Of a stretch of 64,000 bases of DNA, positions 11,256 through 22,410 are shown piece after piece. The number at the start of each line of letters is the position of its first letter. The first letter of the stretch is position 1. The DNA is from Rhizoclosmatium globosum. Lineage: Eukaryota; Chytridiomycota; Chytridiomycetes; Chytridiales; Chytriomycetaceae. The notes beneath the pieces were generated by a model. It was not told where the DNA came from. It did not search any database and worked only from the letters and a program-made list of their open reading frames with translations. The stretch is from positions 1-64,000 of the forward strand of contig MCGO01000012.1 in the NCBI GenBank assembly GCA_002104985.1, read 5' to 3'. Both the position numbers and the translations under genes were made by a program.

Positions 11256-11597
11256 ATGAAGAGCCTGCTAATCCAACTCATTCTTTTTGGAGCCACATTC
11301 TCAACCAAAGCAAGCGCTCTTCATCATGTATCAAAGAAGCCTCATCATACGCCTAAAATAAAATCCTGGGGCCAGATCCTCCCTGAATTCGCAGAATGCG
11401 GAACCAACAGTCCAGGACAGACATGTCAGCCTGGACTCACATGCCGTAAAGCACCACATGAATCTACTGGTGTGTGTCGTTACGCGTCTGAGGGACACGG
11501 GTGTGGTATGGTTGGACATCAGCTCTACAAATGCGATGAAGGCTTAGAGTGTGTCAATCGCGTGTGCCAACAAAAGAATAGACGCGTTAATAATTAA
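11256..11597 (+). CDS. small secreted Cys-rich protein
   Basis: Single exon, 113 aa. The chosen ATG opens a signal peptide (MKSLLIQLILFGATFSTKASA). The mature part has about eight Cys with spacing like C-GTNSPGQT-C-QPGLT-C and C-DEGLE-C-VNRV-C, a pattern typical of disulfide-knotted extracellular proteins, and ends in a short basic tail. The reading frame extends upstream to 11085 without a stop, but that part has no signal character. It could be an effector-like or wall-associated peptide; no family is assigned. Confidence 0.7.
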   Translation: MKSLLIQLILFGATFSTKASALHHVSKKPHHTPKIKSWGQILPEFAECGTNSPGQTCQPGLTCRKAPHESTGVCRYASEGHGCGMVGHQLYKCDEGLECVNRVCQQKNRRVNN

Positions 11598-11647
11598 GTG
11601 TAAGAGTAGAAGAATAAAACAATCCAGTCAAAAAAAGTACATTTCAA

Positions 11648-12971
<1,324 letters not shown>

Positions 12972-13140
12972 TTTTCATTAGTCGTTCTAATAAAGTCATT
13001 TTGTCTTTGGCTGAGATTCAACACAACTTAGCCACGATGAGAGACAAACGAAGGCCAAACGAATTACATTTATTTTATAATACCCGTATCAATAACAGAA
13101 GAAACAGAGAATCTACGAAGGTCTATGTGCACAAAAACTC

Positions 13141-14612
13141 TTACTTGAATTGAATGCCTGGAACAGCAGCACGAACATCATCACGGAAGTCATGGAACAA
13201 AACCTCATCGTCCTTGCCCAAAAACTCCTTAATGTTGATGACAGTTCTCATCATGAATCTCGCAATAACCTGCTTAGGGTAACTAGACACCATCATTCGT
13301 TCCATGGTCTTACGCGCAACAGCAGCTGTCAAACGAGTACGTGGGATACGGATCTTGTCATACAATTCAAACGCCTTGGTGTACTCAGTGTCCTGGAAAT
13401 GTCCCAAAAGGTCTCCCAAAACACCACCATCCTCCAAAGCCTGGTTCAAACCTTGTCCATACAATGGAACAGTTCCGTGTGCAGCATCACCAACAAGCAC
13501 AACACGGCCCTTGTAGAAAGAAGGCAAATCAGCGAGGTCGTACAAGTTAACTGGATTAATTCTCTTGGCACGTCTGACACCCATCACAACACCTGGAACA
13601 GCACCCCACGACTCAACAAGGTCCGCAAGCTTCGCAGTCTCCTTAGGGAGATCAGTGTATGGACGCCAGTCGTCACCACCTTCCAAAGGCTGCGACGTGT
13701 CCAACAGATAGATCTTGACGTCTCCCTCCGTCTTTCCAACACGAGACGTGAAGATGAAACGGTTGTGCAGTGGGTCGCTGTAGATACCAGCGTGGTGGTT
13801 GAAGAAGCCGATATCGGTTCCATCGGGGTTAAGGACGTCACAGACGGTAGCGTATCCGGTTCCACGAACAACGGCAGATGGGGCTTCTGGGAAGACAAGG
13901 CGGCGAACCTTGGAGTTGATACCGTCGGCACCGATAACAAAGTCAACAGAGGTCACAGTTCCATCCGCAAATTCAATGGTAACTTCGGAAGGAGTCTGGG
14001 TGACGGAAGTGAGCTTCTTGCCTCCATAGACCTTGATTCCCAAATCGTTCGCAGCCTTCATCAAGGCGGTTTGGAGCTTTCCACGCATAATGTGGACGGA
14101 CTGCTCCTTCTCCTCCTTATGGGTCTTTCGGGTGATGCGATCCTGTTGGATGTGATTGTTTGTCAAATTAGATCATCTAGTGGAGATGAGGATATTAGCA
14201 ATGCCTCACATACCGTTCCATCAAACAACATCAAGTTCAGCTCAAGGATGGGATCGTCATGGTACTCAGAGAAGTAGTTCCAGATGCCCAAGTGCTTAAG
14301 CACCTTGACACCGTTTCCTGAGATGGAGAAACCACCTCCATCCTGCCCAAACGAAATGGCAACAGGCTCGCCTCTCTTGACGGCAGCGATAACCTCCTCG
14401 ACAGGGTTCACCTTCTCATAGAGGGTTGGCTATGGTTACATTCAACGTTAGCGAGTTGCCCTTTGCCCTTATCTCATGAAGCCACCCAATCCGGCGAATT
14501 CAAAAGCCACGGGGGCAAATGTAATCCATACCTCGAACCCTTGTCTCTTGAGAGCAATGGCAGTGATGGCTCCTGCTGGGCCGGATCCAATGACAGCAAC
14601 ACGCTTCCCCAT
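13141..14612 (-). CDS. FAD-dependent aromatic-ring monooxygenase (PF01494-type)
   Basis: Exons 14532-14612, 14214-14429 and 13141-14142 (phase-0 joins), 432 aa. The N-terminus has the FAD Rossmann motif VAVIGSGPAGA, the middle the DG motif (FVIGADGINSKVRR, near residue 170) and the C-terminal half the GD motif (VVLVGDAAHGTVPLYGQG), all defining class A flavoprotein hydroxylases such as salicylate or 6-hydroxynicotinate hydroxylase. It uses NAD(P)H and O2 to hydroxylate an aromatic or similar substrate. No signal peptide or TM, so probably cytosolic. Codon bias makes the antisense strand open for 375 codons; that is a shadow. Confidence 0.92.
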
Positions 14613-14843
14613 CTTTGTGTTAATTAACTTTTTTTCTGGTCTTCGGATCTCCACTGCAACCAAGAAAAAACACGTGCGGTTATGACCCCTTCCAGAAAGT
14701 GAGGCAATTCCTTTTTTATGTTACTGAACACACTGCTATTCTTGGTGCGTATGGCAGAGATTGAACCCTCACGCTGATTGCCTTGAAACTCTGAAACACA
14801 AAAAACTCATCTCAAAAGAGCAACTGTTTCAACCGCGCCACCG
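14613..14843. promoter_or_regulatory. upstream region of the FAD monooxygenase
   Basis: Short spacer upstream of the ATG at 14612. No clear TATA box or operator seen. Confidence 0.3.
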
Positions 14844-15065
14844 ATGCCCTCTGCTTATTCCTACACTAACCTGTTCAAACCGTCTATCGCACCTGACAAC
14901 GAAACAACACCAATGTCGGCACCACCATCCCGAAAACTAAGAAATTACACAACAAAAATAGGATTCACCGATTGTCCCATCAAAGCCACAAAGCTCGTAT
15001 TCGCATCGAACGCAAAAGACTTTGGAGGAAGCGAATATATCCGCTCAATGTTTCGTTTGAAGTGA
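14844..15065 (+). CDS. possible small protein, 73 aa
   Basis: An ATG-initiated frame of 73 codons in the gap between two minus-strand genes, preceded by a CA-rich, purine-poor leader. The product is hydrophilic with no signal peptide, TM or repeat; it ends GGSEYIRSMFRLK. There is no paralogue in the window. It may be a real short gene or chance; the even composition favours it slightly over the shadows. Confidence 0.25.
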   Translation: MPSAYSYTNLFKPSIAPDNETTPMSAPPSRKLRNYTTKIGFTDCPIKATKLVFASNAKDFGGSEYIRSMFRLK

Positions 15066-15181
15066 ACACTGCCACAGCAAAAAAAATCACAAGCCAGCAA
15101 CAAAAACTTTTTTTTTTCCACTTCTTTCCTCTTCTCTTCATTTAATTAAGCCAAAAATAAAAGAACTTTATTTATAGCTGT

Positions 15182-16048
15182 TCATTCAACCTGACCAGCA
15201 GGTGCACTGAACCCCATCCTCAACGGCGAAGACCGTGGAACTACGACACCTCCTGCCGCACCTCTTCCTCCTCCACCATTATTCGCAGAAACCCACCGCC
15301 TCCTCGCCTGATACGCTTGAACACGCTGTCGCATCATATACCCATGCCCACCGCCATTCACACCCCGAACCTGCAAGTAAACCTGCCTCCTCAACGTATC
15401 AACCACAGACTCCAACAACTCGTCTTTCTCAACAGCCTGCCGTACTCTATCGCCTTGATTTTGTGGTGCAGAAGGTGTGCATAGATTCTGATTTGATGGA
15501 GGATTCGATCGTGGTGATGGAACGGAGGAACTTGAAGTGGACGGGTTGGGGGTGGATGTGGATGTGGAGGGGGAAGAACGCCTGCGTTCCGTTGCTTTTG
15601 AGAGGAGAGATATGTTTAAGCGGGGAGATGCGGTTGGTGTGGTGAGGGGTTGTGGTGAGGGTATCATTGATGGTTCAAGGGAAGCTTCAGTCTTTGAGTT
15701 GAGGAGATTGGTAGTAGTCTCTGAGGGATGTGTAGTTGGAATGGTATCGTTTGGTGGAAGTGACGGGTTGTGCATCGACGTGGAAGCTGTCAGCATTTGA
15801 TCAACATCTGGGTGTATGCAACTACCCTGACCCGAATCCATCAGAGTTTTGCAAGATCTGGTTACAAAAGAGTCTTTGTAGGAAGAGGTTTGATTCGCAG
15901 TTAGCCACGAGTCCCGTGTGTCTTTTGATGAAACTCCAGAGTTCCGTTGAATGAGCCTCCGATGATCGGGATACACAACCAGGTACAAGACTGCAAGCAC
16001 TGTTACTACTAGTATGCTTCCTGTTCCTGTGATTGAGAGCAAGTCCAT
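15182..16048 (-). CDS. N-terminally membrane-anchored low-complexity protein
   Basis: Single exon, 288 aa from an ATG at 16048. Residues 5-28 are one strongly hydrophobic segment (TGSILVVTVLAVLYLVVY) followed by DHRR, so a signal anchor is likelier than a cleaved signal. Residues 80-200 are Ser/Thr/Pro-rich. Residues 205-240 could form a charged helix (RVRQAVEKDELLESVVDTLRR). The C-terminus is Gly/Arg-rich. No domain recognised. Confidence 0.55.
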   Translation of the reverse strand: MDLLSITGTGSILVVTVLAVLYLVVYPDHRRLIQRNSGVSSKDTRDSWLTANQTSSYKDSFVTRSCKTLMDSGQGSCIHPDVDQMLTASTSMHNPSLPPNDTIPTTHPSETTTNLLNSKTEASLEPSMIPSPQPLTTPTASPRLNISLLSKATERRRSSPSTSTSTPNPSTSSSSVPSPRSNPPSNQNLCTPSAPQNQGDRVRQAVEKDELLESVVDTLRRQVYLQVRGVNGGGHGYMMRQRVQAYQARRRWVSANNGGGGRGAAGGVVVPRSSPLRMGFSAPAGQVE

Positions 16049-16391
16049 CCTGTTGACTGGTTCTGTGTCTCAGTTGTTCCCTTTGGCTTGCCACGCTCGT
16101 TGTCTTTTTTCCGCCTGTGCCCCAACATGGTCAGCGACCACTCTAACACTGACTAACATTCAAAATAGTAAAAAGTATCTAAATAATAAAAAAAAACCAA
16201 TTCCTTTCTCCTCCTCCTCCATCAATATACGTACAGGACAAATCAAACAAGTCAACAAAGCAAACCACATGGTACAAAAAAAGAACGAAAAGCCAAAAAA
16301 CAACGATAACACAGAAACCAAATACCCTTTCTCAGAAGCACACATATACCTCCTCAAATAAACAAAAAACCAATAAAAAAACCCCCCTCAA
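16049..16391. other. intergenic, nothing clear
   Basis: AT-rich, A-tract-bearing spacer between two minus-strand genes; no motif or RNA gene recognised. Confidence 0.4.
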
Positions 16392-17588
16392 TTAATTACT
16401 ACACCTCCGAGCTTTCACATGCCGACTCATTGCATCCGCCCTACCAAAGGTAGTCCCACACCCAAGAGGACAAGAAAAAGCTTTGATAGTTGTATGTGTG
16501 ACTTCATGGCGTGACAAGTCCTGTTTCCGTAGAAAAGATTTGTGGCATGTGGCGCAGAGAAAGTGACGAGGTCGAGGGTCTTTTTGGATGGTTGAGTCTG
16601 AGTGTTTGTGCAGGGCGTCATCAGGAGTTGTTGATGTTGAAGGACGGGATGGTTTTGTGGCTGTAGTTGTGGGTATTGTTAAAGTTGAAGTTGTTGAGAT
16701 GGAAGCGGACGTTGATGTTGATGACGAAAGGCCAGATTGGGGAGGTGGTGGAGAAGCGTAGTGGTGTGATTGGTGTGTGTGGGGGAGTGGGAGAATAGAC
16801 GAGTCGGGGTGGATTTGGTATTGTTGGAATTGCTGCTGTTGCTGCTGGTGTACCATGTGCTGCTGCTGCTGCTGTTGATGTTGCTGCTGTGGCAGAGGAG
16901 GAAGTTGTTGATCGAGAGAAGGGAAGGTTTGAAGTTGAGGGAATGGCAGTTGTTGTTGGTGCAGAGGAAGATGCTGCGAGTATCCATACTGATGCTGTTG
17001 CTGTTGGTGTTGCTGTTGCTGGCTGTACATTTGCGACTGGGGCAGATGTGGCGAGTTTGACGATGGCTGATTTGGCAGGGCAAAGGCGGGCAAGGACTGG
17101 ATTGAATGTGATTGGGCAATTGATTGTGGGTTTGAGCTGTGGCTTTGGGTGTTTGGCGGGAGACCTGCCACGCCTTGGTCCGAGCTTCTTCCGCTTCCAA
17201 AGTGTGCATTTGATTGGGCACTGAACAGCGAATCGACAAAGTGGTTTGAAGTTGAAGTTGAGGTTGAGTTGGCGTTGGCGTTGGCGTTCAGTGTTTGGCT
17301 GTTTAGACTGAGTGGCGCTGTGTACATTGACCTGTCACTGCTGCTTCCGTGGCTGTTGCTGTTGCTGTGGCTGTGGCTGTTAAGCAGCAGGGAAGAAGAG
17401 GACAAGGCTGATGAGTACTGCTGCGGTGCTGCGTACACACCAACACCGACACCGTCACTGCTGTTTGGAGGGTGCATTGGATTCGTGTATCCCTCCTTCG
17501 AGGTTCCATACATCAGCCCTTCATTGCTCTGGTGAGTCGTCTGCTCTTGCCCCGATCCTCCGTTCTGGTTCTGCCAAGTCGTGATCAT
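16392..17588 (-). CDS. C2H2 zinc-finger transcription factor, paralogue 2
   Basis: Single exon, 398 aa from the ATG at 17588 (MITTWQNQNGG). Residues 1-290 are dominated by Ser/Asn and by long Gln/His runs (CAG/CAA repeats). Residues 290-340 are Ser/Thr-rich. The last 56 residues hold the same finger pair as the genes at 8012 and 24867: FLCATCHKSFLRKQDLSRH, then CPLGCGTTFGRADAMSRH and a final KARRCSN. A nuclear regulator with a prion-like or activation-type N-terminus (inference). The antisense of the Gln runs gives Leu-rich open frames that are not genes. Confidence 0.86.
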   Translation of the reverse strand: MITTWQNQNGGSGQEQTTHQSNEGLMYGTSKEGYTNPMHPPNSSDGVGVGVYAAPQQYSSALSSSSLLLNSHSHSNSNSHGSSSDRSMYTAPLSLNSQTLNANANANSTSTSTSNHFVDSLFSAQSNAHFGSGRSSDQGVAGLPPNTQSHSSNPQSIAQSHSIQSLPAFALPNQPSSNSPHLPQSQMYSQQQQHQQQQHQYGYSQHLPLHQQQLPFPQLQTFPSLDQQLPPLPQQQHQQQQQQHMVHQQQQQQFQQYQIHPDSSILPLPHTHQSHHYASPPPPQSGLSSSTSTSASISTTSTLTIPTTTATKPSRPSTSTTPDDALHKHSDSTIQKDPRPRHFLCATCHKSFLRKQDLSRHEVTHTTIKAFSCPLGCGTTFGRADAMSRHVKARRCSN

Positions 17589-18566
17589 GGATGTCTTTTG
17601 CCTTTCGTTCAATGGGGGTGAAAATTGTGTTGCGCAGACAGAACAAGACAGAGACGTGAGCCACCCAATTTCTCAGAGGCACTTTCCACATCTCCTCCTC
17701 CTCCTTGATCAAAATGAAATCAAATTTCAAATAAACAAAGAATGAAATGAAATTTTTGGTCACCAGCAGTATGCATACGCTACGTAGGACTTACGATGGG
17801 AAAGAAGACATTCAATACTATATACGATCAAGACACATTCCAATCCAAGATTCTCAGAGTGAATTTACATCTTAGTCATGCGTTAGTGACCATAAACGCA
17901 CAATCAAGATTCAGAAAGATTAAGTTTTCTTCACGGCCGAACAGAACACCTTTGCTCAACCGTAATCGTTTTGCGCCATACTGCCATTGTACCACACGCT
18001 AAACCCATTTTATATTGGAATCCCGCAAAAGCGTTCAATGACAATTTCACTTTTTGCTCACCCAAGGAAGGTAAACTTTGAGATACACACAATTCTCAAC
18101 TGAATCTTTTAAAACAAGAAATGGTGTCAGCCGAATTTCAAAAAGATATTACTGTATCAATAAAAGCGTCAGTTAATTTCTCACAACATACATTCGCCAC
18201 TCTTCCTATCATCCCACTCTCGTTAGATGTGTAGATTACCCCATCCAGCAGTTCCTATCAAATCACATATTAATATTAGCTTCATGTAAAACGTTATCAG
18301 CTTGTATCCCTTCATCTTTCTCTTTTATCTTCTTTCTTGCAATCTATTAATTAATGCTGAAAGAGCCATTCGATTTTCAATATTGAAGAGTTTTCAGCGT
18401 GCGATAATGGGAGCTTAAATACAGCCAAAACCCATTTATGTAAAACCTGCCGTTTCACCACCAAGTTCAACTTGGCAAGATCCAGCTCAGCCTCTACAAT
18501 TTTCCAAATTCCCGAAAAATCTATATTAACACAATTAAACGCAGGCCCTCATTTCCCAATCAGATA
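17589..18566. other. long divergent intergenic region
   Basis: About 980 bp between the minus-strand zinc-finger gene and the plus-strand Cys-rich gene at 18567. AT-rich; a short plus-strand frame at 17796-18002 has no supporting feature. Longer than most spacers in this window, as is common upstream of regulators, but no specific element could be read. Confidence 0.4.
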
Positions 18567-19232
18567 ATGTCATTCGAGCAAAGCACAGCCTTCTCCGGCA
18601 CAACCTGCACTCCCGGCACTGCAATCTTCGGAGTAACCGCCTCAATCCCAACCTTCACAAACAACAAATCCACATGCTCCTCCACAGTCGGTTCCGGATT
18701 CACGTGCAAACCCGTTGGCACATTCAGTGAATCGTACTTTTGCTCCACCGGCGCGCAAGACCTCCTGAACCTCATGTCTGGCCCAGTCCTCACCATCAAC
18801 ATCTACTCCGACGCCACGTGTAACAACCCCATTGAAACCGTTGCCGCCGTGTTGGATAAATGCATTTCAATGAGCGTTCCAGCAAAGGGAATCAAGTACA
18901 ATGTTGTTTTCACAGCTTCACGGAACGGAACGGTGGAGGGTCTTGGGGCGACGATGTATGATGATATCGCGTGTAAGATTGAAAGTAAGGACCAGACGGC
19001 AAGTAGTTCTGCGGTGAGTCTTCCTCAGTGTGGGGGGCAGGGGAATCCTGCTATTGGTCAGTGTGTTAGATTTCCTGAGAACTGTACGGTGGCATTTTCG
19101 AGCCGGTACAACGGTGTTACTTTGGGAAGCTTCAAGTATGAGCAAGTTGTTGCTGTTCCGGTGACAAAGAGCAGTGTTTTGGGCGTGGGAATTTCTTTTC
19201 TTGCAGGGATTACAACATTTCTCATGATTTGA
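18567..19232 (+). CDS. tandem Cys-rich tail-hydrophobic family, copy 1
   Basis: Intronless, 221 aa. Founding-type member of a tandem family (copies at 20712, 21625, 22550; decayed ones at 19600, 20263, 23630). Shared frame: MSFEQ start, TCTPGTAIFGVT, a C-AQDLLNLMSGPVLTINIYSDATC block, LDKCISM, a middle N-G-T-V-E segment, LPQCGGQ...GQC, and CTVAFSSRYNGVTLGSFKYEQV. The last 17 or so residues are hydrophobic (VLGVGISFLAGITTFLMI) and end the protein. There is no N-terminal signal peptide, odd for a Cys-rich protein with a GPI-like tail. Its upstream region differs from the shared promoter block of the other copies. Function unknown. Confidence 0.8.
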   Translation: MSFEQSTAFSGTTCTPGTAIFGVTASIPTFTNNKSTCSSTVGSGFTCKPVGTFSESYFCSTGAQDLLNLMSGPVLTINIYSDATCNNPIETVAAVLDKCISMSVPAKGIKYNVVFTASRNGTVEGLGATMYDDIACKIESKDQTASSSAVSLPQCGGQGNPAIGQCVRFPENCTVAFSSRYNGVTLGSFKYEQVVAVPVTKSSVLGVGISFLAGITTFLMI

Positions 19233-19599
19233 TTGAATAAAGTGGCTCTTATTCGAGATAGAAATAACATTCAAGATCTTATTAGAACAACCATGGGTTA
19301 ACTCCCATATGAAATTTATCATTAAGAGATGTTTTTATAATATATTACGCCATGCTGAAAATGAAATTGCAGTTTGGAATATCATGTTTTTAAAGGCTCG
19401 TCGTACCCCTTCTTGTCATCTTCCAAATGTCAAACTCATAAGTCATTCCCAGCAATCTCCATTGCAACAGAACTGGAACTGAAAATCTGTAACATCACTT
19501 ATTGTTATTGTGATGATGTATAAATTGCAGGGCTATTTATAAGCCCAGACTTTGGGGTTATACCAAATACAAAAACCATCATCTCTCCACTCTAAGAAA

Positions 19600-19740
19600 T
19601 TCAAAGAACCAGCTGGAACTGCCGTCTCAATCAAAAAACCGTCTTTCGAACAATATGCTGTCTATGCTTTGCCATGCTGTCTTTGCCGTCTTCAGAATCA
19701 CTGCAACATGCAAAGCCTTAATCGGAACCAAGTCATAAAG
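19600..19740 (+). pseudogene. 5' fragment of the tandem Cys-rich family, start codon lost
   Basis: The leader CAATCAAAAAA and the first 120 bp or so of a family member are recognisable (CCGTCTTTCGAACAATATGC where intact copies read ATGTCTTTTGAACAATACGC). The ATG is replaced by CCG, later codons are shifted, and similarity stops near the equivalent of residue 40. The rest of the gene is missing and unrelated sequence follows. A relic. Confidence 0.65.
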
Positions 19741-19890
19741 GAAACTTCTATTCAAGTGGTATTAACCTTTTTTTCAGGCAGTTTTCTGCTTGTCAAAACT
19801 TTTTCCAAGCCTCTTCCAATATCGAAATCGAACACCTCAAACACAGTCGACAAAGTGAGCTAGAATGAAATGGATTTTACATTTACAACT
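19741..19890 (+). repeat. dispersed repeat, copy A
   Basis: Starts GAAACTTCTATTCAAG, contains a T-run then CAGG, CAAAACTTTTTCC and ends near GAATGAAATGGATTTTAC. A diverged copy lies at 24542-24660, so the two bracket most of the Cys-rich tandem array. No ORF of its own. Confidence 0.45.
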
Positions 19891-20262
19891 CAAGAAAAGA
19901 ACACCAAATAGACTAGGGCACCATAATTCCTGTACGCACACTCTCTTCTCTTGCCTTAAGAGTAATTATTAGCACCAAAAGGCTTCACGCCATCAATATA
20001 ATTCAGCCACAGAGCCAATGACCCAGTATGCATGTGAATTCTTCGTTGCCCCATCTGCTCCTTCCTTGAATTATGTTCTTAAAAGAAATTCTACCATTAC
20101 TCAACTTCCAAACCCTAAAGAGTTTTCGCATATTAGATACGCACCAGTTGATTTTGCTTGAATGAATTCCAAATTCCACAACAAAGTCCGCAGCAAGATC
20201 CAACCGCCTCCTCGTCAGAAAGCACCACCGGCCAACACCCCTTTTCCCCATCAAACAATTTC

Positions 20263-20500
20263 ATTCGAGCAAATCACAGCTTTCTCCTACAGCACTTGCA
20301 CTCCCGGCACTGCAAAATTCCTGAGGACTGTTTGGAGGCGTTTTCGAGCCGGTACGGTGCTACTTTGGGAAGCTTCAAGTATAAGCACGTTGTTGCTGTT
20401 CCGGTGACAAAGAGCAGTGTTTTGGGCGTGGGATTTCTGTCCTTGGAGGGATTGCAACATTTGATTGGGTTCGATAGAAATACATTTAAGATCTTATTAG
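20263..20500 (+). pseudogene. internally deleted copy of the tandem Cys-rich family
   Basis: The first 20 codons or so of a copy-1-like gene (TCATTCGAGCAAATCACAGC; start ATG now ATT) are fused directly, at about 20322, to the last 60 codons (CCTGAGGACTG...TTTTCGAGCCGG, then SFKYKHVVAVPVTKSSVLGVG). About 450 bp of the middle is missing. The closest relative is the copy at 18567, whose tail sequence is nearly identical. A deletion derivative, not functional. Confidence 0.75.
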
Positions 20501-20576
20501 AACAACAGTGCTTATTTATCTGTATTGAAAGTATCTCCCACAAAAGTTTAAAATATATTATGTAATAAAAACGCAG

Positions 20577-20711
20577 AAGGCCATTCAACAGCCCAGTCCG
20601 ATGGAAGGTGGCGGGGGCATACTGCCAAGGTCCATTAAAAAACGCAGCAGCCCCCAATTTATCCTGAAGAATTTCTAAGCTCCAACTGGCACATCACCTC
20701 AATCAAAAATA
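20577..20711 (+). promoter_or_regulatory. conserved promoter block of Cys-rich family, copy 2
   Basis: About 135 bp closely similar to the blocks upstream of 21625 and 22550: GCCATTCA, CCCAGTCCGAT, then a TATA-like CCATTAAAAA-ACGCAG about 80 bp before the ATG, CCCCCAATTTA, GAAGAATTTCTAAGC and the leader CAATCAAAAATA just before ATG. Conservation this far from coding sequence reflects recent duplication and perhaps shared control. Confidence 0.6.
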
Positions 20712-21359
20712 ATGTCATTCAAGCAATACGCTGCCTACACTTGGGACACCTGCCCAACCGGCCTTGCCGTCTACGGCGTCACTACCAACATTCTTGTTGA
20801 CGCACATTTCACTCCACCTCCATGCCCTCCTGAAATCCTCAACTGCGCATACGCAGGATCTTTCAGTGAATCCGAAGTTTGCTCCAGTGGAGCCAAAGAC
20901 CTCGTGAATCAAATGATTGGCCCAGTTATCACAATGACGGTATACTCCGACGCTGCCTGCGGATCCCCACTCCAAACCGTTGCCGCTGTATTGGACAAGT
21001 GCATCTCTATGGTCAGGTCTGAAGGGCTTAAATCAAATTTCAACGGGAAGTTCACAATCTCGAACAACGGAAGTGTTGGAGTTACGATGTATGACGATGG
21101 TGATTGCAAGGTCCCAAGCAAGAATCAGACTCCAAATTTTCCAAAGAGTATTCCCGGGTGTGAAGTACAAGCGACCTCTGTCATTGGTCTGTGTGATAAA
21201 GTATCTGCTGAATGTGTGAACGGGGTGTCGAAGTGGTACGAGCATGCTACCGTGGGAAGTTTTAAGTATGAGCAAGTTGTTTCTCAAGTGGCCAAGAGCA
21301 GTGCTTTGAGTGTTGGTGTTTCATTGTTTTCTTTTGTTGCGGCTCTTCTTATGTTTTGA
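20712..21359 (+). CDS. tandem Cys-rich tail-hydrophobic family, copy 2
   Basis: Intronless, 215 aa, starting MSFKQYAAYTWDTCPTG. It has the family blocks CSSGAKDLVNQMIGP-V-I-T and YSDAACGSPLQTVAAVLDKC, and ends in the hydrophobic tail ALSVGVSLFSFVAALLMF. The middle section is shorter than in copies 3 and 4 and lacks the C-x3-D-x-C insertion they share. No N-terminal signal. Tail-anchored or GPI-type membrane association is inferred from the tail only. Confidence 0.8.
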   Translation: MSFKQYAAYTWDTCPTGLAVYGVTTNILVDAHFTPPPCPPEILNCAYAGSFSESEVCSSGAKDLVNQMIGPVITMTVYSDAACGSPLQTVAAVLDKCISMVRSEGLKSNFNGKFTISNNGSVGVTMYDDGDCKVPSKNQTPNFPKSIPGCEVQATSVIGLCDKVSAECVNGVSKWYEHATVGSFKYEQVVSQVAKSSALSVGVSLFSFVAALLMF

Positions 21360-21487
21360 TTGTTCTCTGTTGGAAACATAGATATTATTATACCTTTCGA
21401 ATTTAATGTTGACTGTGATTTGGTGTCTATTGGTTGCATTCTCGGCAACGTCTCGTCTGTTCAAACAAATACAAGTACAGTTGCAGA

Positions 21488-21624
21488 ATGCCATTCACTG
21501 CCCAGTCCGATATAACTCTGGGTGGCAACTCCGGGGCATGTGCCAGGATCCATTAAAAACGCAGCCCCCAATTTAATCCCTGAAGAATTTCTAAGCACCA
21601 ACAGGCCATCTCAATCAAAAAAAA
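21488..21624 (+). promoter_or_regulatory. conserved promoter block of Cys-rich family, copy 3
   Basis: Near-identical to the block before copy 4: CCCAGTCCGATA, AACTCTGGGTGGCAA, GGGCATGTGCCA, the TATA-like CCATTAAAAACGCAG near 21550 (about 75 bp before ATG), CCCCCAATTTAATCCC, GAAGAATTTCTAAGCACC and CAATCAAAAAAAA-ATG. Confidence 0.65.
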
Positions 21625-22281
21625 ATGTCCTTCGAAGAATACGCTGCCTTCTACGACGGCTTCTGCGGTCAACAAATCATTCCTCTATATGGAGTAACTA
21701 CCAATACATCAGCCTTATATGGCACCACTTGTTCACAGCTGCTGGGGCCCAAGTACAAATGCGGGGTTGCTCGCTCGTTTCAAGAACAATACTCCTGCTC
21801 CAACGGTCCCCAAAACCTCGTGAACTTTATGGATGTGCTGCCGGCCCTCACAATCAGCCTCTACTCTGACGCCAATTGTGGATCCGCTGTCCAAACTATT
21901 GTTACTATGACCAACCAATGCACTTGCTTAGTCTCCTCAGATATTGGTATCTACTTCAACGCCAACTTCAGTATCTCTGCGAACGGTGTAGTTGGAGTTG
22001 AGAGGTGCGCCATTGACGACTGCATCGCCTCAAGCAACAACCTGACATCTAAATTCCCAAAGACTGTTTCTGAGTGTGCTGGACAAATGCCGTCTGTTCT
22101 TGGTCAGTGTGATAAAGTATCTGAGGAATGTTTGCACGCTTTTTCCAACAGGTACAATGGTTTTATGTTGGGGAGTATTAAATATGATCTAGCTGTTCGT
22201 GAGGCTAGAGTTACCAAGAGCAATGCTTGGAGTGTTGGAGTTTCATTGGTTTCTTTTGGTGTGACTCTTCTTATGTTTTGA
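21625..22281 (+). CDS. tandem Cys-rich tail-hydrophobic family, copy 3
   Basis: Intronless, 218 aa (MSFEEYAAFYDGFCGQQ). Closest to copy 4, with which it shares YFNA-F-S, the C-A/N-I-D-D/E-C-I segment, the GQCDKVSEECLHAFSN block and a tail of the form SVGVSLVSFGVTLLMF. All family Cys positions are present. Same lack of an N-terminal signal as the other copies. Confidence 0.8.
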   Translation: MSFEEYAAFYDGFCGQQIIPLYGVTTNTSALYGTTCSQLLGPKYKCGVARSFQEQYSCSNGPQNLVNFMDVLPALTISLYSDANCGSAVQTIVTMTNQCTCLVSSDIGIYFNANFSISANGVVGVERCAIDDCIASSNNLTSKFPKTVSECAGQMPSVLGQCDKVSEECLHAFSNRYNGFMLGSIKYDLAVREARVTKSNAWSVGVSLVSFGVTLLMF

Positions 22282-22410
22282 TTCGTTTGTTTTGGAAAAT
22301 ATCGAAACATAAAGTATACCTTACGAGTTACCTTTTTTTTGTTGAATACAGACCAGCCAATTCGCAAGCATGGCTAATGCGTTCTTCATTTTGATGGAAG
22401 TCAATTTAAT

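Noticed and set aside
13150..14277. 375-codon open frame on the plus strand
   Set aside because: It lies exactly antisense to the FAD monooxygenase, whose motifs are unmistakable; it spans that gene's intron and its translation is Ser/Thr/Asn-rich with no domain. A codon-bias shadow.
16770..17535. Leu-rich and Val-rich plus-strand frames suggesting membrane proteins
   Set aside because: They are the antisense of CAG/CAA-type Gln runs in the zinc-finger gene; GTT/CTG repeats give false hydrophobic stretches.
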